Assembly: GCA_016779205.1 (NCBI GenBank)
Contig: JADHOC010000012.1
Location: forward strand, 1 to 64,000
Direction of reading: 5' to 3'
Source: Planctomycetota bacterium
GTDB taxonomy: Bacteria > Planctomycetota > UBA1135 > GCA-002686595
Length of the DNA: 64,000 nt
Under the pieces are notes generated by a model. It was not told the origin of the DNA. It ran no database searches and was given only the letters and a program-made list of their open reading frames with translations. The translations under genes were made by a program, and so were the position numbers. This document shows positions 34,709 through 43,147 of the stretch, piece after piece; positions within the stretch are counted from its first letter, which is position 1; each line of letters opens with the position of its first letter.

Positions 34709-35443
34709 ATGTCCAACGACATCCAGACGCTCGAGCTCGAGTACTCCGCAGCTGGGACCGCCTGCGAGGGCTACCTTGCGCTGCCCGCCAACACCTCCAC
34801 GCCCGTCCCCGGTGTCATCGTGCTGCACGAGTGGTGGGGATGCGACGAGTACGTCCGGGCCCGCGCGGATCAACTTGCCAGCCTCGGCTACGCCGCCATC
34901 GCCGCCGACATGTACGGCGGCGGCGAGCGAGCCGACGACCCCGAGGCAGCGGGTGCGCTGATGACCGGGCTCATGGGCGACTCGGCCGCGCTCTCGGCCC
35001 GCTTCGAAGCGGCGCGAGAGGCCCTCGCCTCGCGGCCCGAGGTGGACGGCGCCCGCATCGCGGCGGCCGGCTACTGCATGGGCGGCGGCATCGCCCTCGA
35101 GATGGCGCGGGCGGGCGCCGAGCTGGCAGCCGTGGTGAGCTTCCACGGGTCGCTCGAGACCGCGAGCCCCGCCGGCCCCGGTGCCGTGCAGGCGAAGCTG
35201 CTGGTCTGCACGGGCGCCGCCGACCCCTTCGTCCCCACCGAGCACGTGGAGGGCCTCCGTTCGGAGATGGACGCCGCGGGAGCGCGGTGCGAGATCGTCG
35301 CTTACCCCGACGTCGTCCACGCGTTCACGAACCCCGGCGCCACGGCGCGGGGTGAACGCTTCGGCCTGCCCCTGCGCTACGACGAGGGCGCGGACCACGA
35401 CAGCTGGGCGCGCATGGCGGCCCTGCTCGCCGAGGTCTTCTGA
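34709..35443 (+). CDS. dienelactone hydrolase family protein
   Basis: 244 residues. Alpha/beta hydrolase of the DLH type: VIVLHEWWGCDEYVRARADQL near the N-terminus, the nucleophile Cys in AAGYCMGGGIAL, Asp in GAADPFVPTEH and His in VVHAFTNP. Cys instead of Ser is normal for dienelactone hydrolases, which open lactone rings of aromatic-degradation intermediates, but many members have other ester or thioester substrates. Cytoplasmic. It is followed directly by four copies of a 20-bp unit that begin with its own stop codon. Confidence 0.88.
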   Translation: MSNDIQTLELEYSAAGTACEGYLALPANTSTPVPGVIVLHEWWGCDEYVRARADQLASLGYAAIAADMYGGGERADDPEAAGALMTGLMGDSAALSARFEAAREALASRPEVDGARIAAAGYCMGGGIALEMARAGAELAAVVSFHGSLETASPAGPGAVQAKLLVCTGAADPFVPTEHVEGLRSEMDAAGARCEIVAYPDVVHAFTNPGATARGERFGLPLRYDEGADHDSWARMAALLAEVF

Positions 35444-35520
35444 GCGGCGCGGGGGTCTTCTGAGCGGCGCGGGGGTCTTCTGAGCGGCGCGGGGGTTTTC
35501 TGAGCGGCGCGGGGGCCTCC
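35441..35520 (+). repeat. four tandem 20-bp units starting at a stop codon
   Basis: Units begin at 35441, 35461, 35481 and 35501. The first two read TGAGCGGCGCGGGGGTCTTC exactly; the third has one change (GTTTTC) and the last ends in GGCCTCC. The first TGA is the stop of the dienelactone hydrolase gene and the CTTC before it also matches the unit, so the 3' end of the gene was probably duplicated. The unit is not a multiple of three, and lies between converging genes. Confidence 0.9.
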
Positions 35521-35554
35521 GGAGCCCGGCTCCCCCGTCACGTCCGGGGCCCGG

Positions 35555-36505
35555 TCACTCTCCCCAGAGTTCGGCGGCCGGGTACGGCCCGCCGGCTCGC
35601 TCCCAGAAGGTGCCCGTGACGAAACGGAAGGACCGGTCGAGCGCCCCGAGGCGCGCCATCTGCCCGTCGCTCAGGGTGAGGTCCGCCGCCGCCAGGTTCT
35701 CCGCCAGCCGCCCGCGGTGGACCGACTTCGGAATCACGGAGGTGCCGCGCTGGATGGCCCAGGCGAGGAGGACCTGGGCCGCCGTGACACCCTGCTCCGC
35801 CGCGACGGCGCCGACCACCTCGTCCTGCAGCAGCAGCGGCTCGTCGTCACCCTTCATGGTCTCCGGCCGGTCCATGGAGCCCAGCGGTGAGTAGGCCGTC
35901 GGCAGGACGCCGAGGTCGTGGCTCCCGTCCACGAGAGCCTGCTGCTGGAGGTAAGGGTGGAGCTCCACCTGAATCACCTCCGGCGGGGACGCGAAGCCGG
36001 CGTGGGCCCGGAGGCGCTCGAGGTTGTAGTTGGAGACGCCGATGTGCCGCGTGAGCCCGAGCTCCAGCGCGGCGGTCATTCCCGCCCAGGTCTCCTCGAG
36101 GGGCACCTCGTCAAGGCTGAGGAAGTCCTCGGGGCCCTTCGGTCCGACCACGTCGAAGCGAACGGCCACCGGCCAGTGCACCAGGTACAGGTCCAGGTAC
36201 TCGACCCCGAGCGCCTCGATCGAGGCCCTGAGCCCGACCTCGACCTCCTCCTCGCGGTGCCGATTGCACCAGAGCTTCGAGGTGATCCACAGATCGTCCC
36301 TGGAGACGAGCCCCTCGTCGAAGGCACGGCGCAGCGCCACGCCGATCTCCTCCTCGTTGCCATAGATCGCCGCGCAGTCGAGGTGTCGGTAGCCAAGTTC
36401 GAGGGCAGTGAACACCGCCTCCCCCACCTCACCGGGGGCCGCCTTCCAGGTCCCCAGCCCCAGGAGGGGCATCTGATCTCCGTTCTTGAACTCGTGGAAT
36501 CTCAT
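35555..36505 (-). CDS. aldo/keto reductase
   Basis: 316 residues, typical of the AKR superfamily. NADPH-dependent carbonyl reduction with the catalytic tetrad visible: Asp and Tyr in HLDCAAIYGNEEEIG, Lys in WITSKLWCN, His in YLVHWPVAV. GVSNYNLERL, IQVELHPYLQQ, AYSPLGS and IPKSVHRGRLAENL are the usual NADPH- and barrel-binding segments. The start ATG overlaps the stop of the Ppx gene by ATGA, so this is the third gene of the leftward operon TrpD2-like, Ppx, AKR. Substrate unknown. The link with polyphosphate is positional only. Confidence 0.94.
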   Translation of the reverse strand: MRFHEFKNGDQMPLLGLGTWKAAPGEVGEAVFTALELGYRHLDCAAIYGNEEEIGVALRRAFDEGLVSRDDLWITSKLWCNRHREEEVEVGLRASIEALGVEYLDLYLVHWPVAVRFDVVGPKGPEDFLSLDEVPLEETWAGMTAALELGLTRHIGVSNYNLERLRAHAGFASPPEVIQVELHPYLQQQALVDGSHDLGVLPTAYSPLGSMDRPETMKGDDEPLLLQDEVVGAVAAEQGVTAAQVLLAWAIQRGTSVIPKSVHRGRLAENLAAADLTLSDGQMARLGALDRSFRFVTGTFWERAGGPYPAAELWGE

Positions 36506-38010
36506 GGGGCCTCCGTGACCTCCAGGGCCAGGTCCAGGGATGCGAGGTGCTTCGCTTCACGCGCCAGGTCCGCCCGGGTGAGCGGATTCTCCTCCAGCCA
36601 CCCCGGCGCGAACTGCAGGGTGAGGGCTCCTTTGGTGGCGGTCAGCGCCGGAGTGGGGACGGGCCGCTCGGAGCGGTCTCGACGCATTCGGAGGGCGATC
36701 CGGAGCAGCGGCAGGAGGCGCCGGACCGTCCGGGCCCGCTTCGGCGGCAGGTCCTCGAAGGAGCCGAGCCGCAGGCGCCGTCGCTGGCTGCGGATGAGCG
36801 CCGCGATCTCCTGGCGGTCCCCGTCGGAGAACCCGGCGAGGTCCGCGTGCTCCACGAGGTACGCCCCGTGACGGTGGTAGGCCGAGTGTGCGACAGCGAG
36901 GCCCACGTCGTGCAGCTGGGCCGCCCATCCCAGGAGCAGGCGGTCCTCGTCGGACAGCCCGAGGGTCTCGGCCACCTGATCGAAGAGATCCTCCGCGAGG
37001 GCTCGGCAGCGGGCGCCGTGGGACGAGTCCAGGCCGAGGCGATCCGCGAAGGCCGCGGCGCTGACCTCCCGGACGTCCTCGTGGTGGATCCTCCCCACCA
37101 GGTCGTAGAGCACGCCCTCCCGCAGGGCGCCGCCGGAGGGGCGCATGACCTCCACCGAGAAGGCCTCGAAGACCCCGGTCAGCACGGCGACGCCCCCGGC
37201 GATCACCTCGCGGCGGTCAGGGCGGAGCCCCTCGAGGTCCAGTTCCTCGGGCAGGCGGACCTCCTCCAGGTACTCCTGCAGCCGGGTGAGGCCCTCGCGG
37301 GTGACCTCCCCCTCGGTCCACCCCATTCCCTGGAGGATCGACCCCACGGCGCGGATCGTCCCGCTGGAGCCGATGGCGTGGTCCCACTTCGAGAGTCCGT
37401 ATCGCCCGGCGATGGGCTCGAGTTCGACCCTCGCAGCCAGGGCGGCCCTCTGGAAGCGCCCGCGCTTCATGAGCCCGTCCCCGAAGAAGCGCTGGCTCCA
37501 CGTCACGCACCCCATGGAGAGGCTGTCCTCGCGGGTGGAGACGAAGCGCGTCCCCAGGATGCACTCGGTGCTCGCACCGCCGATGTCCACCACCAGCCGC
37601 CGCCCGTCATCGTCCCCGAGGGAGTGCGCCACGCCCAGGTAGACCAGACGCGCCTCCTCCCTGCCGGAGACGATCTCGATCTCCACGCCCAGGGCCGCCG
37701 ACGCCTTCCTCAGGAAGGCCCCTCGGTCCCGGAGCTTGCGGAACGTGGCGGTGCCCACGGCACGAATACGACCCTTCGGGATGCCCTTGATCCGCTCGGC
37801 CATGCGCTCCAGGGTCGCCAGCGCGCGCGCCTGGACCACGCCGTTCAGCTGCCGGTCCTTGAGGCCCTCCGCGAGGGCGACGCGCTCGCGGAGCTTGTCC
37901 ACCAGGAGCGGCTGGCCGTCGACCTCCCTGGCCACCACGAGGTGGAACGAGTTGGAGCCCAGGTCCACGGCGGCGATGGCCGCGTCGTCGTGCTCGTACC
38001 CTGCCGTCAC
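36502..38010 (-). CDS. ppx: exopolyphosphatase/guanosine pentaphosphatase (Ppx/GppA family)
   Basis: 502 residues from a GTG start that overlaps the TGA of the TrpD2-like gene. ASKHA-fold phosphatase: AAVDLGSNSFHLVVA (phosphate-1), RAVGTATFR, IVSGREEARLVYLGV, VVDIGGASTECILG (phosphate-2) and the acidic residues of the active site. The C-terminal about 180 residues carry an HD-type helical domain (AAQLHDVGLAVAHSAYHRHG, then SQRRRLRLGSFE). Such proteins remove terminal phosphates from polyphosphate and can also act on pppGpp; sequence alone does not separate the two. Ppk1 is nearby, which favours polyphosphate. Confidence 0.93.
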   Translation of the reverse strand: MTAGYEHDDAAIAAVDLGSNSFHLVVAREVDGQPLLVDKLRERVALAEGLKDRQLNGVVQARALATLERMAERIKGIPKGRIRAVGTATFRKLRDRGAFLRKASAALGVEIEIVSGREEARLVYLGVAHSLGDDDGRRLVVDIGGASTECILGTRFVSTREDSLSMGCVTWSQRFFGDGLMKRGRFQRAALAARVELEPIAGRYGLSKWDHAIGSSGTIRAVGSILQGMGWTEGEVTREGLTRLQEYLEEVRLPEELDLEGLRPDRREVIAGGVAVLTGVFEAFSVEVMRPSGGALREGVLYDLVGRIHHEDVREVSAAAFADRLGLDSSHGARCRALAEDLFDQVAETLGLSDEDRLLLGWAAQLHDVGLAVAHSAYHRHGAYLVEHADLAGFSDGDRQEIAALIRSQRRRLRLGSFEDLPPKRARTVRRLLPLLRIALRMRRDRSERPVPTPALTATKGALTLQFAPGWLEENPLTRADLAREAKHLASLDLALEVTEAP

Positions 38011-39074
38011 GCGATCAGAGAGCGCAGGCGCGCGACGCGCTCGAGGGCCGCGCCGGAGTCGAGGGCGCTCGTCGCTGCGTCCACGCCCTCGGCGATGGTC
38101 ATGCAGCGCCCGCAGGCCTTGAGCATGAGGGCCGCGCTGAGCAGCGTCGCGTTCCGCGCGGCGCCAGGCTCACCGGCGAGCACCGCCTGCACGGTGTCCG
38201 AGGCGGACTGGCAAAGCACCGGGTTGTCCGAGGACCCCTGTCCGTCCTCGGCGGGACCGAAGAGCGGGAGCTCGGGCTCCACCGAGCCGTCGAGGCCGAA
38301 GTCGGCGGGCTCGACGGTGACCGAGACCAGGTGGTCCCCGTCCAGCTCGATCCCCCGGGTCCGCTTCGTGACGAAGGGCACCACGCTCCCCTCGGGGCCC
38401 TGCAGGGCGACCCCTCGGCGGTGTCCGAGCCCCTTGAGGACCTCGACCGCGGCTCCCAGTACGGGGCCGCGCTGGGCCCCGATGAGCATGGCCGAGCCCG
38501 GGGGGGCGATGAGCTTCTCCAGGGTAGACAGCGGTGTACGGACGATCATGTCCCCGCGAACCTTCCGGAGCGAGAGCAGCGGGGGGCAGAGGCCGGCCAC
38601 CGAGACCGTGGCGAAGCCCGCCTTGGTGATCCAGTCCTCGGCCTCGGTGGAGTCCCAGGTCATGGACAACCCGAGCCCCTCAAGGACGTTGGCCGCCGTC
38701 AGCCCGCGCCGGGGCGGGACGCAGCGGTCCGAGACGATCAGCACCCGCGCGCCCGCAGCCGCGGCGACGATGCCGGCCCCCACCTCCAGGGGGGGGATGG
38801 TGTCGTGGCCGTCCTGGGGCGGGGCGACGGTCACGAGGCCGCTCATGCCCATGCACGGGATCCGGGACTGGGCGCGAGCGGACATGGCCATGCCCATCAG
38901 CTCCTCGGTCGTCACGCCCTTCCAGCGCAGCGTCACCAGGAACGAGGCCACGAGGGCGTCGCTCTCCGAGCCGTTGAGGATCGCCGTGAACGCCTGGGAC
39001 GCCTCCTCGCGGGAGAGGTTGCGCGGCGACTTGGGACCGGTCCCAAAGGAACCCATGAGGCGGCGGAGGACCAT
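38007..39074 (-). CDS. TrpD2/YbiB-like glycosyltransferase family 3 protein
   Basis: 355 residues. Fold and order match anthranilate phosphoribosyltransferase-like proteins (N-terminal helical domain with LSREEASQAFTAIL and GSESDALVASFLVTLRWKGVT, then a larger domain). The TrpD phosphoribosyl-binding motif GTGGD and the KHGN motif are missing; the equivalent region reads VAPPQDGHDTIPPL and VSDRCVPPRRG. This points to the TrpD2 branch, whose members are nucleic-acid-binding rather than tryptophan enzymes. No other trp genes are near. First gene of the leftward operon with Ppx and AKR. Confidence 0.82.
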   Translation of the reverse strand: MVLRRLMGSFGTGPKSPRNLSREEASQAFTAILNGSESDALVASFLVTLRWKGVTTEELMGMAMSARAQSRIPCMGMSGLVTVAPPQDGHDTIPPLEVGAGIVAAAAGARVLIVSDRCVPPRRGLTAANVLEGLGLSMTWDSTEAEDWITKAGFATVSVAGLCPPLLSLRKVRGDMIVRTPLSTLEKLIAPPGSAMLIGAQRGPVLGAAVEVLKGLGHRRGVALQGPEGSVVPFVTKRTRGIELDGDHLVSVTVEPADFGLDGSVEPELPLFGPAEDGQGSSDNPVLCQSASDTVQAVLAGEPGAARNATLLSAALMLKACGRCMTIAEGVDAATSALDSGAALERVARLRSLIA

Positions 39075-39132
39075 GCAGGAAGTGTAACGGGTCCCCGCGC
39101 TCCTCTGCGCAGCGCCTCGGCCCTAACAGCGA

Positions 39133-39171
39133 CGCGGCCGGCGCCCTGCCAAGAGCAGAGCGCCGGCCGCG
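39133..39171 (-). terminator. 12-bp hairpin at the end of the amidohydrolase operon
   Basis: Arms CGCGGCCGGCGC (39133-39144) and GCGCCGGCCGCG (39160-39171) are perfectly complementary around a 15-nt loop. It lies between the stop of the last amidohydrolase gene (39191) and the start of the TrpD2-like gene (39074), which is where a leftward transcript must end. Confidence 0.65.
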
Positions 39172-39190
39172 CCGAGGTCGCCGTGCAGGA

Positions 39191-40666
39191 TCAGTTCCCT
39201 GCGGTCGTCGCGGATTCCTCGGGGTCCTCCGACTCCTCGGGGTCCTCGCTCGGCTGCGGCTCCTCGCCGCCACCTTCCCCGGACGTCTCTCCGTCGGGAG
39301 TCTCTCCCTCCGGCGTCTCCTCCACAGGCTCCTCCTCCGGAGCATCCGCGGGGGACTCCTCACCGGCGTCCATGCGCTCGGCCGGCGCGAGGGCCGACTC
39401 AGGGCGGGGCCGGATGTGGGCGAAGAACATCTCCGCCTGTTTGTCGTAGACGATCTCCCCGTCGACGATCGCCCACTGGACGAAGGTCTGGTAGTGGAGC
39501 AGGTCGCCGTCGGTGACGATCAGGTCGGCGTCCTTGCCGACCTCGATGGATCCGATCCGGTAGTCGACGCCGAGCACCCGAGCCGCCTCGATCGTGATCG
39601 ACCGCAGCCCCGCGAGCTCCGGCAGACCGCCGCGGATGGCGAAGCCAGCCTCGACCGGAAGGTGCAAGAGGTCGGTACCCACGATGCCGCCGAGCGAGAT
39701 CCCGCGGGAGGCCGGGACGACCACGACGTTGACGCCGTGGCTGTAGAGGGTGGCCGCGTTCTCGATGCTCGAGCCGCCTTCGCGGAGCAGAGACTCGTCC
39801 TTCGGTCGGCGGCTCCGGGGCGTCACGATCGCGGTGGCTCCGGCCCGGCCGAGCTCATCCGCCACGGTCCAGCCCTCGCGGCAACCGTTGATGATCGGGC
39901 GGAAGCCGAAGCGCTGCGCCAGGTGCGCGATCTCCAGGAGGTCGGTGCGGCTGTCCGCGTTGAAGCACGGCCTCACCTCGCCCCGGAGGATCCTGAGCGA
40001 CTTCTGGTCGACGCCCTTCTTGGACGGCTCCTTGGCCTCCTTGTTGGACTTCTTCTCATCCTCCCACGCGCGGTAGGCGCGAATGTAGTCCGCCGCACCC
40101 TTCAGGTCCTGCTCGACCTTGAGCTGCCCCTGGGGGTTCCCGTTGGAGTAGCTCAGCGACTCGAACGCGGAGGTGTTCACCACGAGCCCCTGCACGTGGC
40201 CCCGCTTCAGCTTGGCCACGGTGTTGCCGTCGACGGCGGTCGTGATCCCTGCCGACAGGGCGAGGGTCATGTTCTGGTTGTAGGGGTCGACCGAGTCGTC
40301 GAGGTTGCCGCTGCTCCCGAAGAGCCCGAAGGAACCCACGGCGATGAGGCCCGGATACACACGCATCCCGGAGACGTCCACGACCTCGGCGTCCTCAGGG
40401 ACGTCCACGTCGTAGCCGAAGGCCTCGATCTTGCCCTCCCGCACGAGGATGGTGGCGTCCCGGAGGACACCGCCGAGGCCCGTGTGGATCTCGCCGCCCT
40501 TGAGGACGAGGACCTCCTCCTTGTCCTCCTCGGATTCCGCCTCCTTGGCGGGCTCGTCATCGAGGGGGGCGCTCGCCAGCGCCGCAGGTGCCAGGAACAG
40601 GGAGGCGGCCACGAGGAGCCGCATGGGCCGCGAGGCGCGGCGCTGCTGGTTGGGTCGGAGGTGCAT
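39191..40666 (-). CDS. exported amidohydrolase-fold protein, metal motif lost
   Basis: 491 residues from the ATG at 40666 (TGATG overlap with the preceding gene); a second start MRLLVAASL lies 42 nt further in. Signal peptide, then the amidohydrolase beta-sandwich start (EVLVLKGGEIHTG) and barrel. Where active family members have PGxxDxHxH, this one has VYPGLIAVGSF, so both His are absent (Gly, Phe), and the late Asp motif reads PASRGIS. The C-terminal amidohydrolase signature (LGVDYRIGSIEVGKDADLIVTDGDLL) is intact. A charged insert (AWEDEKKSNKEAKEP) lies where the barrel loops are, and the last about 50 residues are acidic, Pro-rich repeats (PEGETPDGETSGE, DPEESEDPEES). Last gene of the operon; probably not a metal enzyme. 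Confidence 0.85.
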   Translation of the reverse strand: MHLRPNQQRRASRPMRLLVAASLFLAPAALASAPLDDEPAKEAESEEDKEEVLVLKGGEIHTGLGGVLRDATILVREGKIEAFGYDVDVPEDAEVVDVSGMRVYPGLIAVGSFGLFGSSGNLDDSVDPYNQNMTLALSAGITTAVDGNTVAKLKRGHVQGLVVNTSAFESLSYSNGNPQGQLKVEQDLKGAADYIRAYRAWEDEKKSNKEAKEPSKKGVDQKSLRILRGEVRPCFNADSRTDLLEIAHLAQRFGFRPIINGCREGWTVADELGRAGATAIVTPRSRRPKDESLLREGGSSIENAATLYSHGVNVVVVPASRGISLGGIVGTDLLHLPVEAGFAIRGGLPELAGLRSITIEAARVLGVDYRIGSIEVGKDADLIVTDGDLLHYQTFVQWAIVDGEIVYDKQAEMFFAHIRPRPESALAPAERMDAGEESPADAPEEEPVEETPEGETPDGETSGEGGGEEPQPSEDPEESEDPEESATTAGN

Positions 40667-41889
40667 CACTGGTCCATGTCCCCGCTGACGAACTTGCCGT
40701 CGAGCATGACGGCGTCGAGCTTGGTGTCCGGCTGGAAGGGGTCGCCGGAGAAGATGAGGAGGTTGGCGCGCTTGCCCTCGGAGAGGGTCCCGAGCCGGTC
40801 GCCCAGCCCCATGAAGGCGGCGGGGTTGTGGGTGATCGCGCGCACGGCCGCCTTGCGGTCGAGCCCGGCGCCGATCATCACGCCGACGTCCTCGAGGAAG
40901 GACTCGAAGCCCGCCTTGGAGTCGGAGCGAGGCAGCAGGACGAGCTTGGCGCCCGCCCGCTCGAACTCGGCCGGCAGGTTGCGCTGGCGGAGCGTGCCGG
41001 GCACGAGGGTGATCAGCGGCTCCATGAGCACGAAGCACCCGCGCTCACCGACCTCGTCCGCGACGTGGAAGACGTCGATGTCCCGGGTCAGGGGGATGCG
41101 GAGGTGCCACTCGAACTCCTCGTCGCCGATGGCGTCCACCAGGTGGGCGTAGCTCGCGGCGTTGCGGATGGAGACCAGCGCCCTGAGCTTGCCCTCGCGC
41201 AGGTCGAAGAAGGGCTGCACCCGGGGATCGGCCTGGGGCGGGGTGAAGGTCGCCTTGGACTTCGACGAGGACTTCTTCTTGTCGCTCTTCGCCTTGGCCT
41301 GGGCCTTGTCGAACTTCTCGCGCTCCTTCGCGACTTTCTCGAGGTGGTCGTCCGCCTTCTTGAAGCCGTCGCGCAGGTTGCGCTTCGCGCTGCTGTTGTT
41401 GCCCATGACGACCTTCAGGTAGACCCCGTCCTCGACGATCATCTCCTCCGAGGAGTCACCTCGGGGGCGGACCGCCACCGCCTGGCCGGGGATGCCCTGG
41501 CCCGCGGGGTACTGCCCCACCGTGGTGACGCCGTTCTCGAGGAACGCCTTGTAGGCAGCCGAGGGATAGAGCTCGGCCGAGGCCATGACCTGCGGGCGCG
41601 AGTCGTTATACCCACCGCCCGACATGCCGTAGCGCGAGTAGGGGTTCACGAGGCCCGGCATGACGACCTGGCCCTCGTCGAGCTCGACCACGGGGATGCC
41701 GCGCTCGATCGGGAGGTCCTGGCCCATGGTGACGATCTCGCCGTCTTCAACGAGAATCACGGCGTGCTCCATCACCTCCCCGTCGCCAAGCTCGACGCGG
41801 GGGGCCTTGATCACGAATAGATCTCCCTGGACCGGCGCAGCGGGAGCCGCTGCCATCGGGCCGAGGAGGAGGAGGGGTGAGAGGATCAT
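40666..41889 (-). CDS. exported amidohydrolase-fold protein, metal motif lost
   Basis: 407 residues from the ATG at 41889 with a short signal peptide (MILSPLLLLGPMAAAPAAPV). The HxH site reads VVMPGLVNPYSRYG, that is Tyr84 and Arg86 in place of the two His, and the late Asp site reads PRSDSKAG. A highly basic/acidic insert (KKADDHLEKVAKEREKFD and a Ser/Lys stretch to about residue 225) replaces the loop before the middle ligands. The C-terminal part FMGLGDRLGTLSEGKRANLLIFSGDPFQ is a typical amidohydrolase tail. The protein keeps the fold but is unlikely to be a metal-dependent hydrolase. It overlaps the next gene by one base (TGATG). Confidence 0.85.
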   Translation of the reverse strand: MILSPLLLLGPMAAAPAAPVQGDLFVIKAPRVELGDGEVMEHAVILVEDGEIVTMGQDLPIERGIPVVELDEGQVVMPGLVNPYSRYGMSGGGYNDSRPQVMASAELYPSAAYKAFLENGVTTVGQYPAGQGIPGQAVAVRPRGDSSEEMIVEDGVYLKVVMGNNSSAKRNLRDGFKKADDHLEKVAKEREKFDKAQAKAKSDKKKSSSKSKATFTPPQADPRVQPFFDLREGKLRALVSIRNAASYAHLVDAIGDEEFEWHLRIPLTRDIDVFHVADEVGERGCFVLMEPLITLVPGTLRQRNLPAEFERAGAKLVLLPRSDSKAGFESFLEDVGVMIGAGLDRKAAVRAITHNPAAFMGLGDRLGTLSEGKRANLLIFSGDPFQPDTKLDAVMLDGKFVSGDMDQ

Positions 41890-41944
41890 GTGAGGTAGGT
41901 CCCGCGGGCCGCGCGACACTGCGCCGGCGTCCCGGGGTGTTCTG

Positions 41945-43147
41945 CTAGAAGAGCTGACCGTCGCGGTCGCGGTCGTACTCGAGGTCCCCGTCGATGTAGA
42001 CGGAGCGCACGGAGGAGCGGGGGTCGAGCGGATCGCCGTCCCAGAGAACGACGTCCGCGTCCTTGCCGGCCTCGAGGCTTCCGACTCGGTGGGCAAGGTT
42101 GAATGAGATGGCGGGGTGGATCGTGATGGCGCGCAGCATCTGGTACGGGTCGGCGCCGTAGCGCGCGCTCATGGAGCCCTGGAGGAAGAAGAACTCCTCC
42201 GCGATCACCCCTGAATCCGTGTTGAGTGAGAACAGCGGAACGCCTGCATCAACGAACTCCGACGCCGTTCCGACGATCCGGCCCTCCCGGCTGGAGTAGT
42301 AGTCGATCGTGCGCGGGCCATGGTTGACCGGGATGTCGATGACAGCGAGCGCCGGCGCCACCTTCCAGCCGTCGAAGCTGCCGTGGGAGATCACGGCGAC
42401 GGCGCCGTACTTCACCTTCCACATGCGCGCGGTGTTCACCACGCCCTCGCTGCCCGCCGTATGGATCAGCACGGGGAGGTCCCCCGAGACCACCCGCGAG
42501 AGGTTCTCGAGCGCCGGATCACGGCGCCCTTGCCTGTAGGCGCCGAGCGCGCGGTCCGCGACGTCGCGCAGGTTCCACTCCATGCCAGCGCGGGTGACCC
42601 CGACGTCTGTCGAGTTCCGCCGCTGGGGGTTCGAGTCCTGGGCGACCTTGAGCCCCCCGGGGTCACGCACGACGCTGGCCTGGAAGCCACCTGTGGAGCG
42701 CGACTTGTAGACGAGCCCGAAGCCGCCCATGTTCGAGCCGCTGCCAGGGATCCCGAAGAGCGTGGTCACGCCACCTGCGCGCCCCACCTCGATCACGCTG
42801 TTCCCCGGCCGATAGGAGGGCGCCGCCCGGAGCTCTGGATTCACGGCGTGGACGGTGTCGTTGATGTCACCGAAGCCGCCACTGTGGATGTGGGTGTGCA
42901 GGTCAACGAACCCGGGCACCGCCCAGGCGTCGAGCGCCAGGACGGGTTCAGGGGCGCCCCCGCGGGCCTCGATCGGGCCCGCGTAGGTGATCTTGCCGTC
43001 CTCGAGCACGACCATGCCGGGGGAGTGGATCTCGTCCGCGGCGTTCATGGTGAGCACCTTGCCCACGTGCAGCACGACCGTGTCGGGCACGGCGGCGCCC
43101 GCCAGCGCGGGGGCGAGCAGGGCGGCGATGGAGTGCAGCATCACCAT
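41945..43147 (-). CDS. exported amidohydrolase, metal site intact
   Basis: 400 residues; starts at 43147 or at the overlapping 43141 (TGATG with the stop of the previous gene). Signal peptide MVMLHSIAALLAPALAGAA. The metal motif HxH is at H84/H86 (GFVDLHTHIH). GVTTLFGIPGSGSNMGGFGL and DPGGLKVAQDSNP follow as in imidazolonepropionase-like amidohydrolases; the Lys of that segment is a candidate for carboxylation. VLIHTAG and ISHGSF give the later His, SLNTDSG the catalytic Asp, and HRVGSLEAGKDADVVLWDGDP the family tail. Metal-dependent hydrolysis of a cyclic amide or peptide-like bond in the periplasm is likely; substrate unknown. Confidence 0.88.
   Translation of the reverse strand: MVMLHSIAALLAPALAGAAVPDTVVLHVGKVLTMNAADEIHSPGMVVLEDGKITYAGPIEARGGAPEPVLALDAWAVPGFVDLHTHIHSGGFGDINDTVHAVNPELRAAPSYRPGNSVIEVGRAGGVTTLFGIPGSGSNMGGFGLVYKSRSTGGFQASVVRDPGGLKVAQDSNPQRRNSTDVGVTRAGMEWNLRDVADRALGAYRQGRRDPALENLSRVVSGDLPVLIHTAGSEGVVNTARMWKVKYGAVAVISHGSFDGWKVAPALAVIDIPVNHGPRTIDYYSSREGRIVGTASEFVDAGVPLFSLNTDSGVIAEEFFFLQGSMSARYGADPYQMLRAITIHPAISFNLAHRVGSLEAGKDADVVLWDGDPLDPRSSVRSVYIDGDLEYDRDRDGQLF

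Noticed and set aside
38007-39074. Calling the gene trpD (anthranilate phosphoribosyltransferase)
   Set aside because: The GTGGD and KHGN motifs needed for phosphoribosyl transfer are missing and no trp genes are nearby.
36547-39087. A + strand open frame of 846 residues
   Set aside because: It runs antisense to the Ppx and TrpD2-like genes; its composition is that of a high-G+C shadow frame, with no motif.
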